This document shows, piece by piece, positions 44,736 through 53,451 of a stretch of 64,000 bases of DNA (position 1 is the stretch's first letter; the number at the start of each line of letters is the position of its first letter). Origin of the DNA: Flavobacterium araucananum. Its GTDB lineage: Bacteria; Bacteroidota; Bacteroidia; Flavobacteriales; Flavobacteriaceae. The position numbers and the translations under genes were made by a program. The notes beneath the pieces are model-generated. The model searched no databases, had not been told where the DNA came from, and was given only the letters and a program-made list of their open reading frames with translations. The stretch covers positions 62,001 to 126,000 of the forward strand of contig NZ_MUGS01000051.1 of the NCBI RefSeq assembly GCF_002222055.1, in the 5' to 3' direction.

Positions 44736-46801
44736 TGGTATCTCGACATTACTCTTCCTAGTTTTTTCGAGAACGAATTAACCAATTTAGAGTAATCGAC
44801 AACCATAGACAAAAGCTCTGTATTATCTGAATTATCAGGTTTTATAGAGCTTTTTAATTCTTCGATGATTTTTCCAACCAAAAACCAACGCATTGACATA
44901 ATCGTTTCTGTAACGTATTGCGCAATCGTTTCGTGTTTCATTTTCGAAAAAATATTCTGTCCTTCCCAATCGTGCAGCGTCAATCGTTCATCTTCCATCA
45001 AAATATCAGTAACCTCCTGAGCAAAATCAGGTTCTAAACGCATTAAATATTGTTCAAGACTGAATTTTTCATTTTGATTATAAAACCCAATCAGACCCGT
45101 AAAGATATCACGGAACAGATGATTAGAAAGCTCTACCTCATCTTCCTGTAAACTCAAATAAATACGTTCGTATACTTTATATTGTCTCATTTCAGAAACC
45201 ATAACAACTTCACCCTCGTCATTATTTTTTAAAAGGACATCTTCAAATTCTTCCGTTTTATCTCCATAAAGCAATAAAATTTCAATTACTTTTCGTTCTA
45301 AACGGTATAAAATATCTACTTTTTCTGTTGGCTCTGCTGGCGCAGCATATCCTGGTCCTCCCGGATAATAATCATCTGGCGGCCCTGTTCTTGGATCATC
45401 AGGATCTCCTCCGGAATATCCCGTATTAGTTGGAGGTTGGTTTCTAAAAACTTCAAAAGGTTTTTGTTCCTGCTTTTGCTTTTTGTTAGCTTCTGTAATA
45501 TCTTTTTGAATCAACTGAGCCAAAGTACTCACTAATACCTGCTCAGAAATTTCCATAATTCTGGCACATTCCTGAGTATAAATTTCACGCTGAATACGAT
45601 CCGGTATTTTCGAAATACTTACCACCATATCCCGAATCAAATCGGCTTTTTTTATAGGATCGTTTTTAGCCTCTTTCATTAAAAGAGATGCTTTAAACTG
45701 AATAAAATCTTTACTATTTTCTTCTAAATAAGCAACAAGATCTTCATACGAAGTTTTTCGCGCAAAACTATCCGGATCTTCTCCATCAGGAAAAGCACAA
45801 ACTCTTACATTCATTCCTTCTTCCAGAATCAAATCTATTCCTCGAACAGAGGCACGCAATCCGGCAGCATCACCATCAAAAAGAACAGTTATATTTCTGG
45901 TTAATCTATTAATCAAACGAATCTGATCAGGCGTTAAAGCTGTCCCTGAAGAAGCGACAACATTCTCAATTCCAGCCTGATTAAACTGAATAACATCTGT
46001 GTACCCTTCAACCAAATAACAATTGTTTTGTTTTGCTATAGCTTGTTTGGCCTGAAAAATTCCGTAAAGCACTTTACTCTTATGGTAAATATCACTTTCG
46101 GGCGAGTTTAAATATTTTGCAGCTTTTTTATCATTCGTTAAAATACGTCCTCCAAAACCTAAAACACGTCCGGACATACTTTCTATAGGAAACATAACAC
46201 GCCCTTTAAAACGATCAAAAGGACGGTCTTCTCTGGCAATTGTCAAACCGGTACTCTCCAGAAATTCCAGCTTATACCCTTTCCCTAAAGCTTCTTTGGT
46301 AAGTGCATCCCAGGTTTCCGGTGAATATCCTAAACTAAACTTTTTGATGGTTTCATTTGTAAAACCTCTTTCCTTAAAATACGAAAGTCCAATTGCTTTT
46401 CCTTCTTCTGAATTTAAAAGAGTTTTATGAAAATATTCTTTTGCAAATTCCGAAACCAAATACATACTTTCCCGAACATCTGTGATGGCTTTTTCAGCAT
46501 CTGTTTGTTCTGTTTCTTCAATTTCGATATTGTATTTTCTGGCAAGATATCGAATGGCTTCCGGATAGGTAAATTGCGAATGCTCCATCAAAAATTTAAC
46601 AGAGTTCCCTCCTTTTCCTGTACTAAAATCTTTCCAGATTCCTTTTGCAGGCGATACCATAAACGAAGGTGAGCGCTCATCTGAGAACGGACTTAAACCT
46701 TTGAAATTACTTCCAGCGCGTTTTAAATTGACAAAATCACCAATAACCTCCTCTACACGAGCAGTTTCAAAAACAGTATCAATTGTATTTTGTGAAATCA
46801 A
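44732..46801 (-). CDS. dnaG: DNA primase DnaG lacking zinc ligands
   Basis: 689 residues from TTG at 46801, which puts ISQNTIDTVFETARVEEVIG at the N-terminus as in relatives; the frame also extends to GTG at 46843. The N-terminal zinc-binding domain keeps its shape, but all four ligands are changed: GLSPFS in place of GLCPFH (Ser37, Ser40) and KDFSTG in place of HCFGCG (Asp58, Thr61). TOPRIM domain: VEGYTDVIQF, ASSGTAL, VLFDGDAAG. A glycine/proline-rich linker near residue 480 precedes the helicase-binding tail. It makes RNA primers at the fork. Confidence 0.96.
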   Translation of the reverse strand: MISQNTIDTVFETARVEEVIGDFVNLKRAGSNFKGLSPFSDERSPSFMVSPAKGIWKDFSTGKGGNSVKFLMEHSQFTYPEAIRYLARKYNIEIEETEQTDAEKAITDVRESMYLVSEFAKEYFHKTLLNSEEGKAIGLSYFKERGFTNETIKKFSLGYSPETWDALTKEALGKGYKLEFLESTGLTIAREDRPFDRFKGRVMFPIESMSGRVLGFGGRILTNDKKAAKYLNSPESDIYHKSKVLYGIFQAKQAIAKQNNCYLVEGYTDVIQFNQAGIENVVASSGTALTPDQIRLINRLTRNITVLFDGDAAGLRASVRGIDLILEEGMNVRVCAFPDGEDPDSFARKTSYEDLVAYLEENSKDFIQFKASLLMKEAKNDPIKKADLIRDMVVSISKIPDRIQREIYTQECARIMEISEQVLVSTLAQLIQKDITEANKKQKQEQKPFEVFRNQPPTNTGYSGGDPDDPRTGPPDDYYPGGPGYAAPAEPTEKVDILYRLERKVIEILLLYGDKTEEFEDVLLKNNDEGEVVMVSEMRQYKVYERIYLSLQEDEVELSNHLFRDIFTGLIGFYNQNEKFSLEQYLMRLEPDFAQEVTDILMEDERLTLHDWEGQNIFSKMKHETIAQYVTETIMSMRWFLVGKIIEELKSSIKPDNSDNTELLSMVVDYSKLVNSFSKKLGRVMSRYH

Positions 46802-46873
46802 AACGTAAAATATTTTTAAAGTTGAGAGCCTGTAAAAGTACACAAATCAATTCTGAAATTTGGCGATTTTACC

Positions 46874-46905
46874 TAAAAAAAAGCGCCTCTTTCGAAGCGC
46901 TTTTT
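46874..46905 (-). terminator. terminator after the barrel gene
   Basis: AAAAAGCGC and GCGCTTTTT form a stem around about 10 bases; the minus strand continues with a T run. It lies between the barrel gene stop (46929) and dnaG. Confidence 0.85.
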
Positions 46906-46928
46906 CTACTAACTAATCAACTGCATTT

Positions 46929-47960
46929 TTAATTTAAATCAAGACGTACTCCTAACGAAATATTATTTTCTTTTACTAAATTATTTTTAAACAAAGGATT
47001 CAAATCATATTTTGCATATAAGCTAAATGCTCCATATCCTACATAAGAACTTAATCCGTAGATAAAATTATTTACATTATAATCTCCTTTTATGGTTGTT
47101 TTATAATCTAAATCATCCTGATCGTACTTTAGAATTTGTTTCGATTTTACGTTAATTCCTGCGTAACCTCCAATCCCGAAACGGAAGCTTTTATGCGTTC
47201 TAAAACAGGTCTTCCCGTTGCTTACCTGAGGCCTGGTAAAATCAAATTCTAAATGCAATGGCAGCACGATATAAACGTTTCTGAAGCGAGATTCATCCAG
47301 ATTAATAGCGTTTGTCTGCAAGACTGTCTGATCGCCATTTACCACAAAAGTTCTGTTGTCTGTTGGGCGAATGTTATTGTACATTAACGAAAGCCCGTAT
47401 TTGGCATGCAATAAATTATCGTTTTTCATTAATCTCGAGTTATAGGTAAAGCCCCACTCGTAAAAATGTGAACCAATAAAACTGTAATTAGAGTCCTGAA
47501 GTTTACCATCGACCATCATATTATTCAATCCCATTGCAAATACAAATTGCGAAGTGGTTCTTTTTTCGCCGTGAATAGAATCTTTATCAGAATCTTTTCT
47601 CGTCCAGCGAAAGGTATAGGTATGCGTAGAATCTTGTTCTTTGATCTTTCCGTCTACTTTTTGTTGTACCAGATCATTAAGTTCATTTTGAGCCAGGGTC
47701 ACTTTTTCTTCAATGATTACTGCTCTTGCTTCTGCCAATTCTTTTTTGCGTTTGTCTGCTTGTTCCTGCGTAATTTTCCCTTCAGACAATTGAATGTTTA
47801 CCGCTTCGACTTCTTCTTTAAGAGCCGCTTTTTCTTCTTTTGTAACTTTCTCTATTTTATTGGCAATTCTCTTTGCTTTTAATTCAAAAGTTTCCTGCCC
47901 CAGAACTTTACTAACAAATAAAAAGACGAGGATAACGAGATAAAGTGTAAAATTTTTCAT
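46929..47960 (-). CDS. coiled-coil outer-membrane beta-barrel protein
   Basis: 343 residues. Signal peptide (MKNFTLYLVILVFLFVSKVLGQ), then a charged helical region at residues 27-105 (RIANKIEKVTKEEKAALKEEVEAV) with strong coiled-coil character, then a beta-barrel-like domain ending ISLGVRLDLN. It lies downstream of an ECF sigma factor and its partner on the same strand and may be their target or part of their envelope stress circuit. No enzyme motif. Confidence 0.72.
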   Translation of the reverse strand: MKNFTLYLVILVFLFVSKVLGQETFELKAKRIANKIEKVTKEEKAALKEEVEAVNIQLSEGKITQEQADKRKKELAEARAVIIEEKVTLAQNELNDLVQQKVDGKIKEQDSTHTYTFRWTRKDSDKDSIHGEKRTTSQFVFAMGLNNMMVDGKLQDSNYSFIGSHFYEWGFTYNSRLMKNDNLLHAKYGLSLMYNNIRPTDNRTFVVNGDQTVLQTNAINLDESRFRNVYIVLPLHLEFDFTRPQVSNGKTCFRTHKSFRFGIGGYAGINVKSKQILKYDQDDLDYKTTIKGDYNVNNFIYGLSSYVGYGAFSLYAKYDLNPLFKNNLVKENNISLGVRLDLN

Positions 47961-48010
47961 GATTGATTGATTTTTAAAATTGATTGATGATGATTATTAA
48001 TTCTTAATTA

Positions 48011-48215
48011 TTGATTTTGAATTGTTGATTGTTGATTGTGAAATGTGAATTGCGAAATGCGAAATATGAATTCCATCTACATCGGGTTAAAACCCGACGC
48101 CACAATATGGATCGTTCCTCCGGAACTAAAAATCTGCATTCTTATTTCTTTCCTCTATATTCTTTATTCTATTTTCTATACTCTGAACTCTTTCTTCTAT
48201 ACTCTTTCTTCTATT
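48011..48215. repeat. low-complexity, pyrimidine-rich intergenic tract
   Basis: The left part repeats words such as GATTGTTGATTGTGAA and GCGAAATGCGAAAT; then comes a small hairpin CGGGTTAAAACCCG near 48081; the right part is a C/T-rich run of near-repeats of TTCTATACTCTTTC. It separates the anti-sigma-like gene from the barrel gene. Short frames through it show repetitive residues and are not genes. Confidence 0.5.
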
Positions 48216-48219
48216 TTCT

Positions 48220-48969
48220 TTATTCCTGCTGATTTCGATTTGCCAAAGCCACTTTTACTGTTTGGTAGTTTTTATTGACTTTGGTAATCATTTTTTCTCT
48301 AAATGAAAGCTCTAATTCACCATCTACCTGATTAAGCAGATCATTGGCATTAATTTTTACTTTTGATTTTGGTTTAACCGAATTTTCTGCAACAACACTT
48401 TTTTCGGCTGATTCCAGCAATTGATCTACTGTTTCTTTTTTAGAAGTTTCGGCAATTGCTGTTTGATTTGTAATAGATTGTTTTTCCTGATTGTTTTTCT
48501 TGATGATTGAAGACTCCGCTATTTGATTTGATTCTTTTTTAATGTTTTTATTAGAATTTGGTACCAAAATATTGGGATGATTATTTCCCTGATTTATTAA
48601 TTTATGTTTTGAAGCTTTTTCTGAAACCGCAACTTCTGTTTTAGCAGGAACCATTATATTCAAAGTTGGTCCTGCAACAGAATCTTTCTTAGTATTCTCT
48701 TTTATAACGACATTGTTTTTTGGCGTTTCGGCTACACTTTTCTTTTGGTTAAAAAAGAAAGTTCCAACTAGCAAAAAACCTACAATACTGGCAGCGATAT
48801 AGATCCATTTTTTTCCGGAAGTTTGCAGAGAGCGAAGTCCAATTACAGGTTCCTTTTTTTCGGCAATACTTAACATAGCATCCAGTCGATCCCAGGCTTT
48901 ATCGCTTGGCTCTATCGTGCGTTGTTTTAGTTTTTCACGGAAATCCTTTTCAAAATTATTCGGTTCCAT
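48220..48969 (-). CDS. membrane protein, probable anti-sigma factor
   Basis: 249 residues. A soluble N-terminal part (MEPNNFEKDFREKLKQRTIEPSDKAWDRL), one membrane helix near 72-90 (WIYIAASIVGFLLVGTFFF), then a long Lys/Asn/Ser-rich periplasmic tail. This layout and its 14-bp overlap with the sigma factor gene fit a one-pass anti-sigma factor. No zinc (ZAS) motif is present. The call is mainly from context. Confidence 0.7.
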   Translation of the reverse strand: MEPNNFEKDFREKLKQRTIEPSDKAWDRLDAMLSIAEKKEPVIGLRSLQTSGKKWIYIAASIVGFLLVGTFFFNQKKSVAETPKNNVVIKENTKKDSVAGPTLNIMVPAKTEVAVSEKASKHKLINQGNNHPNILVPNSNKNIKKESNQIAESSIIKKNNQEKQSITNQTAIAETSKKETVDQLLESAEKSVVAENSVKPKSKVKINANDLLNQVDGELELSFREKMITKVNKNYQTVKVALANRNQQE

Positions 48970-49516
48970 TATCTTGTTTTTTTAATATATTAATTTGTGT
49001 TTGCAGCATTTTTCTAGCGTGCGATAATTGCGATTTTGATGTCCCTTCATTGATCCCCAACATCTTTGCAATCTCATTGTGTTTATAACCTTCGATAGCG
49101 TATAAATTAAAAACCATTTTATATCCATCCGGCAAAGCATCTATTAAAAACTGAATCTGATCTGTCGAAAACTGACTATCAATTGCATTGAAACTTTCTT
49201 CGACATAAATTTCGTCTTCAACAAACTTTACTTTTTTCTGAACCCTTAGGTACGATATACATTCGTTAACCATAATTCTGCGAATCCAACCTTCAAAACT
49301 TCCTTTGTGTTCAAATTTGTTTAAGTTGGTAAACACCTTCATAAAAGCGGTTATCATTACATCTTCTGCCAATTGAATGTCTTTTATATATTGTCGACAA
49401 ACACTTAGCATTTTTGAAGAAAACCGACTGTAAATTTGCTGTTGTGCTTGTCGATTATGACCGACAGCCAACTTTATAAGTTCAGTTTCTTCTTGATGTA
49501 AATGGATAATTTTCAT
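48956..49516 (-). CDS. ECF RNA polymerase sigma factor
   Basis: 186 residues. Sigma region 2 (IYSRFSSKMLSVCRQYIKDIQLAEDVMITAFMKVF, GSFEGWIRRIMVNECISYLR) and region 4 (ALPDGYKMVFNLYAIEGYKHNEIAKMLGINEGTSKSQLSHARKML). It starts the operon sigma, anti-sigma, barrel protein. Such factors respond to envelope signals once the membrane partner lets go. Confidence 0.93.
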   Translation of the reverse strand: MKIIHLHQEETELIKLAVGHNRQAQQQIYSRFSSKMLSVCRQYIKDIQLAEDVMITAFMKVFTNLNKFEHKGSFEGWIRRIMVNECISYLRVQKKVKFVEDEIYVEESFNAIDSQFSTDQIQFLIDALPDGYKMVFNLYAIEGYKHNEIAKMLGINEGTSKSQLSHARKMLQTQINILKKQDNGTE

Positions 49517-49706
49517 TAATAAGCGTTCAGATTTTATTTTACTAACAGTCTTCTATTAGCATAGACGATTGTCGTTTCGAAATGGTTGCATGAAGATTGA
49601 GAAAAAATTAAAAAATAAATTAAAAACTCTAATTACACACATAAAAATGCCTGATTTACAAACATATAAGCCAATTATCTAATGAACAAATTTCTAATTA
49701 AAAGAA

Positions 49707-50684
49707 TTATTTTTTTCTTTCAATAACGTAGTTTACCATTAAAATAAGGGCTGCTTTAAACTCAGAATCGGGGAAATTCTCTAATAACGCAAGTGCTTCT
49801 TGTTGAAATTGCACCATTTTATTTTCGGCATAAGCCAAACCATTATTGTCTTTTACAAAGGCAATAACTTCTTTTACGCGCTTTTTGTCTTTGTTGTGGT
49901 TTTTGATGGAGTTTATCAACCACTTTTTTTCTTGTGGGGTACAAGTATTTAAAACATGAATTAAAGGCAATGTCATTTTTTGCTCCTTAATATCAATTCC
50001 GGTTGGCTTACCAATGGCTTCGTCACTATAATCAAACAAGTCATCTTTTATTTGAAAAGCCATTCCGATTAATTCGCCAAATTTGCGCATGTTTTCAACC
50101 TGAATATCATCTTCAATTACTGATTTTGCACCTAGAGCACAACAAGCCGCAATAAGGGTAGCGGTCTTTTTTCGGATGATTTCATAATAAACATCTTCAG
50201 TAATATCAAGTCTTCGGGCTTTTTCTATTTGAAGTAATTCGCCTTCACTCATTTCGCGAACGGCTACAGAGATGATTCGGAGTAAATCGAAATCTCCATT
50301 ATCTATAGAAAGTAACAATCCTTTAGACAATAAATAATCTCCCACCAGAACGGCAATTTTATTTTTCCAAAGGGCATTGATAGAAAAAAATCCGCGACGA
50401 CGATTACTGTCATCGACAACATCATCATGTACTAAAGTCGCCGTATGGATAAGCTCAATTACTGATGCTCCGCGATACGTTCTTTCGTTGACAATGCCTC
50501 CTGAAACCATTTTTGCCGTCAAAAAAACAAACATCGGACGCATTTGTTTTCCTTTTCGGTTTACTATATAATAAGTAATACGGTTCAGTAAAGCCACCTT
50601 TGAAGTCATCGATTCATGGAACTTTTTTTCAAAAAGTTCCATCTCGTTAAAGATGGGCTGTTTTATTTGAGAAGTAATATTCAT
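49707..50684 (-). CDS. polyprenyl diphosphate synthase (octaprenyl type)
   Basis: 325 residues, all helical. First aspartate motif HDDVVDDSNRRRG and second motif KDDLFDYSD, with GKQMRPMFVFLTAK and GDYLLSKGL. It extends farnesyl diphosphate to the long chain used for the quinone side chain in the cytosol or at the membrane. The chain length cannot be fixed from the sequence by eye. Single-gene unit. Confidence 0.93.
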   Translation of the reverse strand: MNITSQIKQPIFNEMELFEKKFHESMTSKVALLNRITYYIVNRKGKQMRPMFVFLTAKMVSGGIVNERTYRGASVIELIHTATLVHDDVVDDSNRRRGFFSINALWKNKIAVLVGDYLLSKGLLLSIDNGDFDLLRIISVAVREMSEGELLQIEKARRLDITEDVYYEIIRKKTATLIAACCALGAKSVIEDDIQVENMRKFGELIGMAFQIKDDLFDYSDEAIGKPTGIDIKEQKMTLPLIHVLNTCTPQEKKWLINSIKNHNKDKKRVKEVIAFVKDNNGLAYAENKMVQFQQEALALLENFPDSEFKAALILMVNYVIERKK

Positions 50685-50887
50685 TTCGTTCCCAAATATA
50701 CTATTTTAAATAAAAAAACGTTGTGTATTTTACGTTAGTATATTAATAATTTATAGAATAATTAAGAAAACGTATCCGAAACATTCTCTGTCTAAAGACT
50801 ATTTTAAAATTCTATACTTAATAAAAGCAAAACCAGGAAAACCATTTTATAACAAACCAAATTAGCAAACCAGAATCCTTTTTGCCC

Positions 50888-50934
50888 AAAAAAGCATTAA
50901 AAACAAGAGTAACGCTCGTTTTTAATGCTTTTTG
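50888..50934 (-). terminator. hairpin terminator downstream of rlmN
   Basis: AAAGCATTAAAAAC and GTTTTTAATGCTTT pair around a stem extension (GAGTAACGCTC). T runs flank it on both strands. It lies about 260 bp after the rlmN stop, beyond the repeat element. Confidence 0.8.
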
Positions 50935-50950
50935 TTTATTTATTCTATTA

Positions 50951-51180
50951 TGTAGTCCCTACGGGACATTATTTAAATTGTCTTCAATTGATCTGCCAAC
51001 ATATAATCTACCAACATGTAACTCCTGGCGGAGTATTCCCTGAAATTACAAATTGACGCAAATAAATTGATACCAACATATAATCTACCAACATGTAACT
51101 CCTAGCAGAGTATTTTCTCAAACTATATATTGGTAGCAAAAACATAACCGGTATTGCTATTTTGTCCCGTAGGGACTACA
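50951..51180. repeat. 230-bp inverted-repeat element with internal duplication
   Basis: TGTAGTCCCTACGGGACA (50951-50968) is found inverted and perfect at 51163-51180. Inside, a 42-bp unit occurs twice in direct order (50996-51037 and 51073-51114) with two mismatches; each contains ACTCCTGGCGGAGT-like hairpins. No open frame. It resembles a non-autonomous element (MITE-like), inserted right behind rlmN. Confidence 0.75.
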
Positions 51181-51191
51181 CAAACCCCAGA

Positions 51192-52235
51192 CTATCCTTC
51201 TTTATTGGCTAATTGTCCGCAAGCCGCATCTATATCTTTTCCTCGGCTTCTACGTACTTTACATACTACTCCAATATTCTCCAGCGCTTTTATATACGCC
51301 ATAATAGATTCTTCTGAAGCTTGTTGAAACTCACCATCATCAATTGGATTATATTCGATTAGATTAACCTTGCAAGGCACATATTTGCAAAACTTTACCA
51401 AAGCATCAATTGAGGCTTTATCATCATTGATTCCTTTCCAGACTACATATTCGTATGAAATCTTATTTTTTGTTTTTTTGTACCAATACTCTAGTGATTC
51501 TCTTAAATCTGCCAGAGGAAAATTTTTGCTAAAAGGCATTATTCGCGCACGAACTTCATCAATAGCGGAATGTAAAGAAACTGCCAATTTGAATTTTACA
51601 TCATCATCGGCCATTTTTTTGATCATTTTCGGGATTCCTGAAGTCGACACCATAATACGTTTTGGCGACATTCCTAAACCTTCCGGCGACGTAATCATAT
51701 CAATAGCTTTAATAACATTGTTATAATTCATCAAAGGCTCCCCCATTCCCATAAAAACTATATTCGAAAGCGGATGATTGTGATACAATCGACTTTCTCT
51801 ATCTATTGCGATAACCTGATCGTAGATTTCTCCCGGTTCAAGATTTCGCATTCTTTTTAAGCGTGAAGTCGCACAAAAATTACAATCTAAACTGCAACCC
51901 ACCTGACTTGAAACACAAGCTGTTGTTCTGGTTTCGGTTGGTATCAAAACAGATTCTACCACAAGACCGTCATGTAAACGCACTGCATTTTTTACAGTTC
52001 CGTCGCTACTGCGTTGCATCGTATCAACCTTAATATGATTGATTACAAAATTATCCTCGAGCATAGAACGAGTTGCTTTTGCAACATTTGTCATATCTTC
52101 AAAACTATGTGCTCCTTTGCTCCACAACCATTCATATACTTGGTTTCCACGAAAAGCTTTATCATTATTTTCAACAAAAAAATCGCGTAACTGATCTTTT
52201 GATAGGGCTCGTATGTCTTTTTTCTCCATTTGCAT
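51192..52235 (-). CDS. rlmN: 23S rRNA/tRNA m2A methyltransferase RlmN
   Basis: 347 residues from ATG at 52235 (Met3 is possible). Radical SAM cluster motif CSLDCNFC (CxxxCxxC), GMGEPLMNYNNV, and the catalytic cysteine near the end in AACGQLANKEG, with a first partner cysteine in CVSSQVGC. It methylates A2503 of 23S rRNA and A37 of some tRNAs. Confidence 0.97.
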   Translation of the reverse strand: MQMEKKDIRALSKDQLRDFFVENNDKAFRGNQVYEWLWSKGAHSFEDMTNVAKATRSMLEDNFVINHIKVDTMQRSSDGTVKNAVRLHDGLVVESVLIPTETRTTACVSSQVGCSLDCNFCATSRLKRMRNLEPGEIYDQVIAIDRESRLYHNHPLSNIVFMGMGEPLMNYNNVIKAIDMITSPEGLGMSPKRIMVSTSGIPKMIKKMADDDVKFKLAVSLHSAIDEVRARIMPFSKNFPLADLRESLEYWYKKTKNKISYEYVVWKGINDDKASIDALVKFCKYVPCKVNLIEYNPIDDGEFQQASEESIMAYIKALENIGVVCKVRRSRGKDIDAACGQLANKEG

Positions 52236-52525
52236 GGTGCAAAGTTAATCACTTTTGTCCTTTTTTTTTGATTTTTTGCTTCATTCCTTACTTAAACAAA
52301 GAAATCGTAAAAAAAATCATCAATATCTCAAATCCAGCTTCAGGTTTAAAGATTTTTAAATAATTGTCTGCTAGCTTTTCTAAAAACCCATTAGAAATAA
52401 AAAAGAGGATGACATGACGATAAAACAACTACAATCAACTAGTAAATAAACACTTAGTTCTAAGTCAATTTTAAACACTATCACAATTCAGTCTCAATTG
52501 ATCTGCTTATCCTTTACTATAATAC

Positions 52526-52557
52526 TTTAATAAAATTTTAACAATGATTTTTATCAT
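52526..52557 (+). promoter_or_regulatory. 32-bp activator block with Crp/Fnr-type palindrome, copy 1
   Basis: The block is identical at 53319-53350. Its core TGATTTTTATCA (52545-52556) is TGAT-N4-ATCA, the half-site pattern of Crp/Fnr regulators. The palindrome centre is 36.5 bp from the end of the -7 box, so about -41 from the expected start of transcription, the class II activator position. Confidence 0.7.
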
Positions 52558-52579
52558 TCCGTTTTTTCTGTATCCTAAA

Positions 52580-52587
52580 TAAATTTG
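52580..52587 (+). promoter_or_regulatory. -7 promoter element of the first yceI gene
   Basis: TAAATTTG matches TAnnTTTG. There is no clear -33 box, as the Crp/Fnr-type site occupies that region. The leader would be about 87 bases. Confidence 0.6.
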
Positions 52588-52678
52588 ATCCAGGAAATAA
52601 GGTCACCACTTAATTCTGTAAAAGACTTATCGAATTATAAATTTCCTCATTTAAGTAATTAACCTATACGTTATCAAA

Positions 52679-53239
52679 ATGAAAACAATTAAATCAATCT
52701 TACTGACAATAATTTTTACAGCCTTGGGATTGCAGGCAAATGCGCAAAAAAACTATACTGTAAATACAAAATCAACTTTTGAAGTTGCAGGAACTTCTAC
52801 TGTACACGATTGGGTAATGAAATCTACAGAAGGAACCGGTATTGCGAACTTAACGATCAAGGATTCTAAACTTGCCGGCTTAAACAGTTTAACGGTAACA
52901 TTATTAGCAGAAAGTTTAAAAAGCAGTAAAACAAGCATGGATAAAGTGGCTTATGAAGCCCTGGACACAGAAACACATCAAAATATTGAATACGTTTTAA
53001 AATCTGCCGAAAAAATAAACGAAACTACCTGGACTCTAACCGGAATTTACACCATTGCAGGTGTGAGCAAAGAATATAAAACGCAGGTAAAGGTAACAGC
53101 TGATAACGGAACTTTTATTTTGCAGGGCTCTAACCAAATTACTTTTGGGGATTTTGAAATGGCTCCTCCAAAAGCTGCTCTTGGGGTTGTAAAAGCCGGA
53201 AAAGACTTAACGCTAATATTCACTATAATTTTAAGCTAA
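52679..53239 (+). CDS. YceI family periplasmic protein, paralog 1
   Basis: 186 residues. Signal peptide (MKTIKSILLTIIFTALGLQANAQ) and a YceI lipocalin-like barrel: YTVNTKSTFEVAGTSTVHDWVMKS, MDKVAYEALDTETHQNIEYVL, TWTLTGIYTIAGVSKEYKTQV, ITFGDFEMAPPKAALGVVKAG. YceI proteins bind polyisoprenoids such as quinones in the periplasm. It is about half identical to the gene at 53452 and shares its promoter block, so the two come from a duplication. Confidence 0.93.
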   Translation: MKTIKSILLTIIFTALGLQANAQKNYTVNTKSTFEVAGTSTVHDWVMKSTEGTGIANLTIKDSKLAGLNSLTVTLLAESLKSSKTSMDKVAYEALDTETHQNIEYVLKSAEKINETTWTLTGIYTIAGVSKEYKTQVKVTADNGTFILQGSNQITFGDFEMAPPKAALGVVKAGKDLTLIFTIILS

Positions 53240-53318
53240 TCAAAATCCATTTTTAAAGGATAAAACCAAGTTAAATCATCTCTCCTAAAATGAAAACGTT
53301 ATAGTTATTAAATACATT

Positions 53319-53350
53319 TTTAATAAAATTTTAACAATGATTTTTATCAT
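53319..53350 (+). promoter_or_regulatory. 32-bp activator block with Crp/Fnr-type palindrome, copy 2
   Basis: Identical to 52526-52557. TGATTTTTATCA lies at 53338-53349, again exactly 36.5 bp (centre) before the end of the -7 box at 53380. The surrounding sequence differs from copy 1, so the block seems to be held by selection or a recent duplication of this part only. Confidence 0.7.
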
Positions 53351-53372
53351 AAAAATTAGTTAACAATCAAGA

Positions 53373-53380
53373 TACATTTG
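53373..53380 (+). promoter_or_regulatory. -7 promoter element of the second yceI gene
   Basis: TACATTTG matches TAnnTTTG, at the same distance from the palindrome as in the first yceI promoter. Confidence 0.6.
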
Positions 53381-53451
53381 ATACAAGTTAACAAAACAAC
53401 AATTAGTACTAAACCAAATTGACTTACACACTATAATTAAAAAAGAACAAA

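Larger units (their letters stand above)
50685..51191. other. 507-bp interval holding terminator and repeat element
   Basis: No gene. It holds the rlmN terminator (50888-50934) and a 230-bp palindromic repeat element (50951-51180). The polyprenyl synthase promoter should lie in 50685-50800 but shows no good -7 box. Confidence 0.6.
52236..52678. other. 443-bp interval upstream of the first yceI gene
   Basis: No gene. The right part holds the 32-bp block at 52526-52557 and the -7 box at 52580-52587. The left 290 bp show no repeat or hairpin of note. Confidence 0.5.

Noticed and set aside
48029..48278. Two overlapping plus-strand frames rich in Phe, Tyr, Leu and Ser
   Set aside because: They arise from the C/T-rich low-complexity tract and have no start context.
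50996..51114. Two 42-bp direct repeats considered as a CRISPR fragment
   Set aside because: Only two copies, imperfect, with internal hairpins, within a larger inverted repeat and without cas genes.
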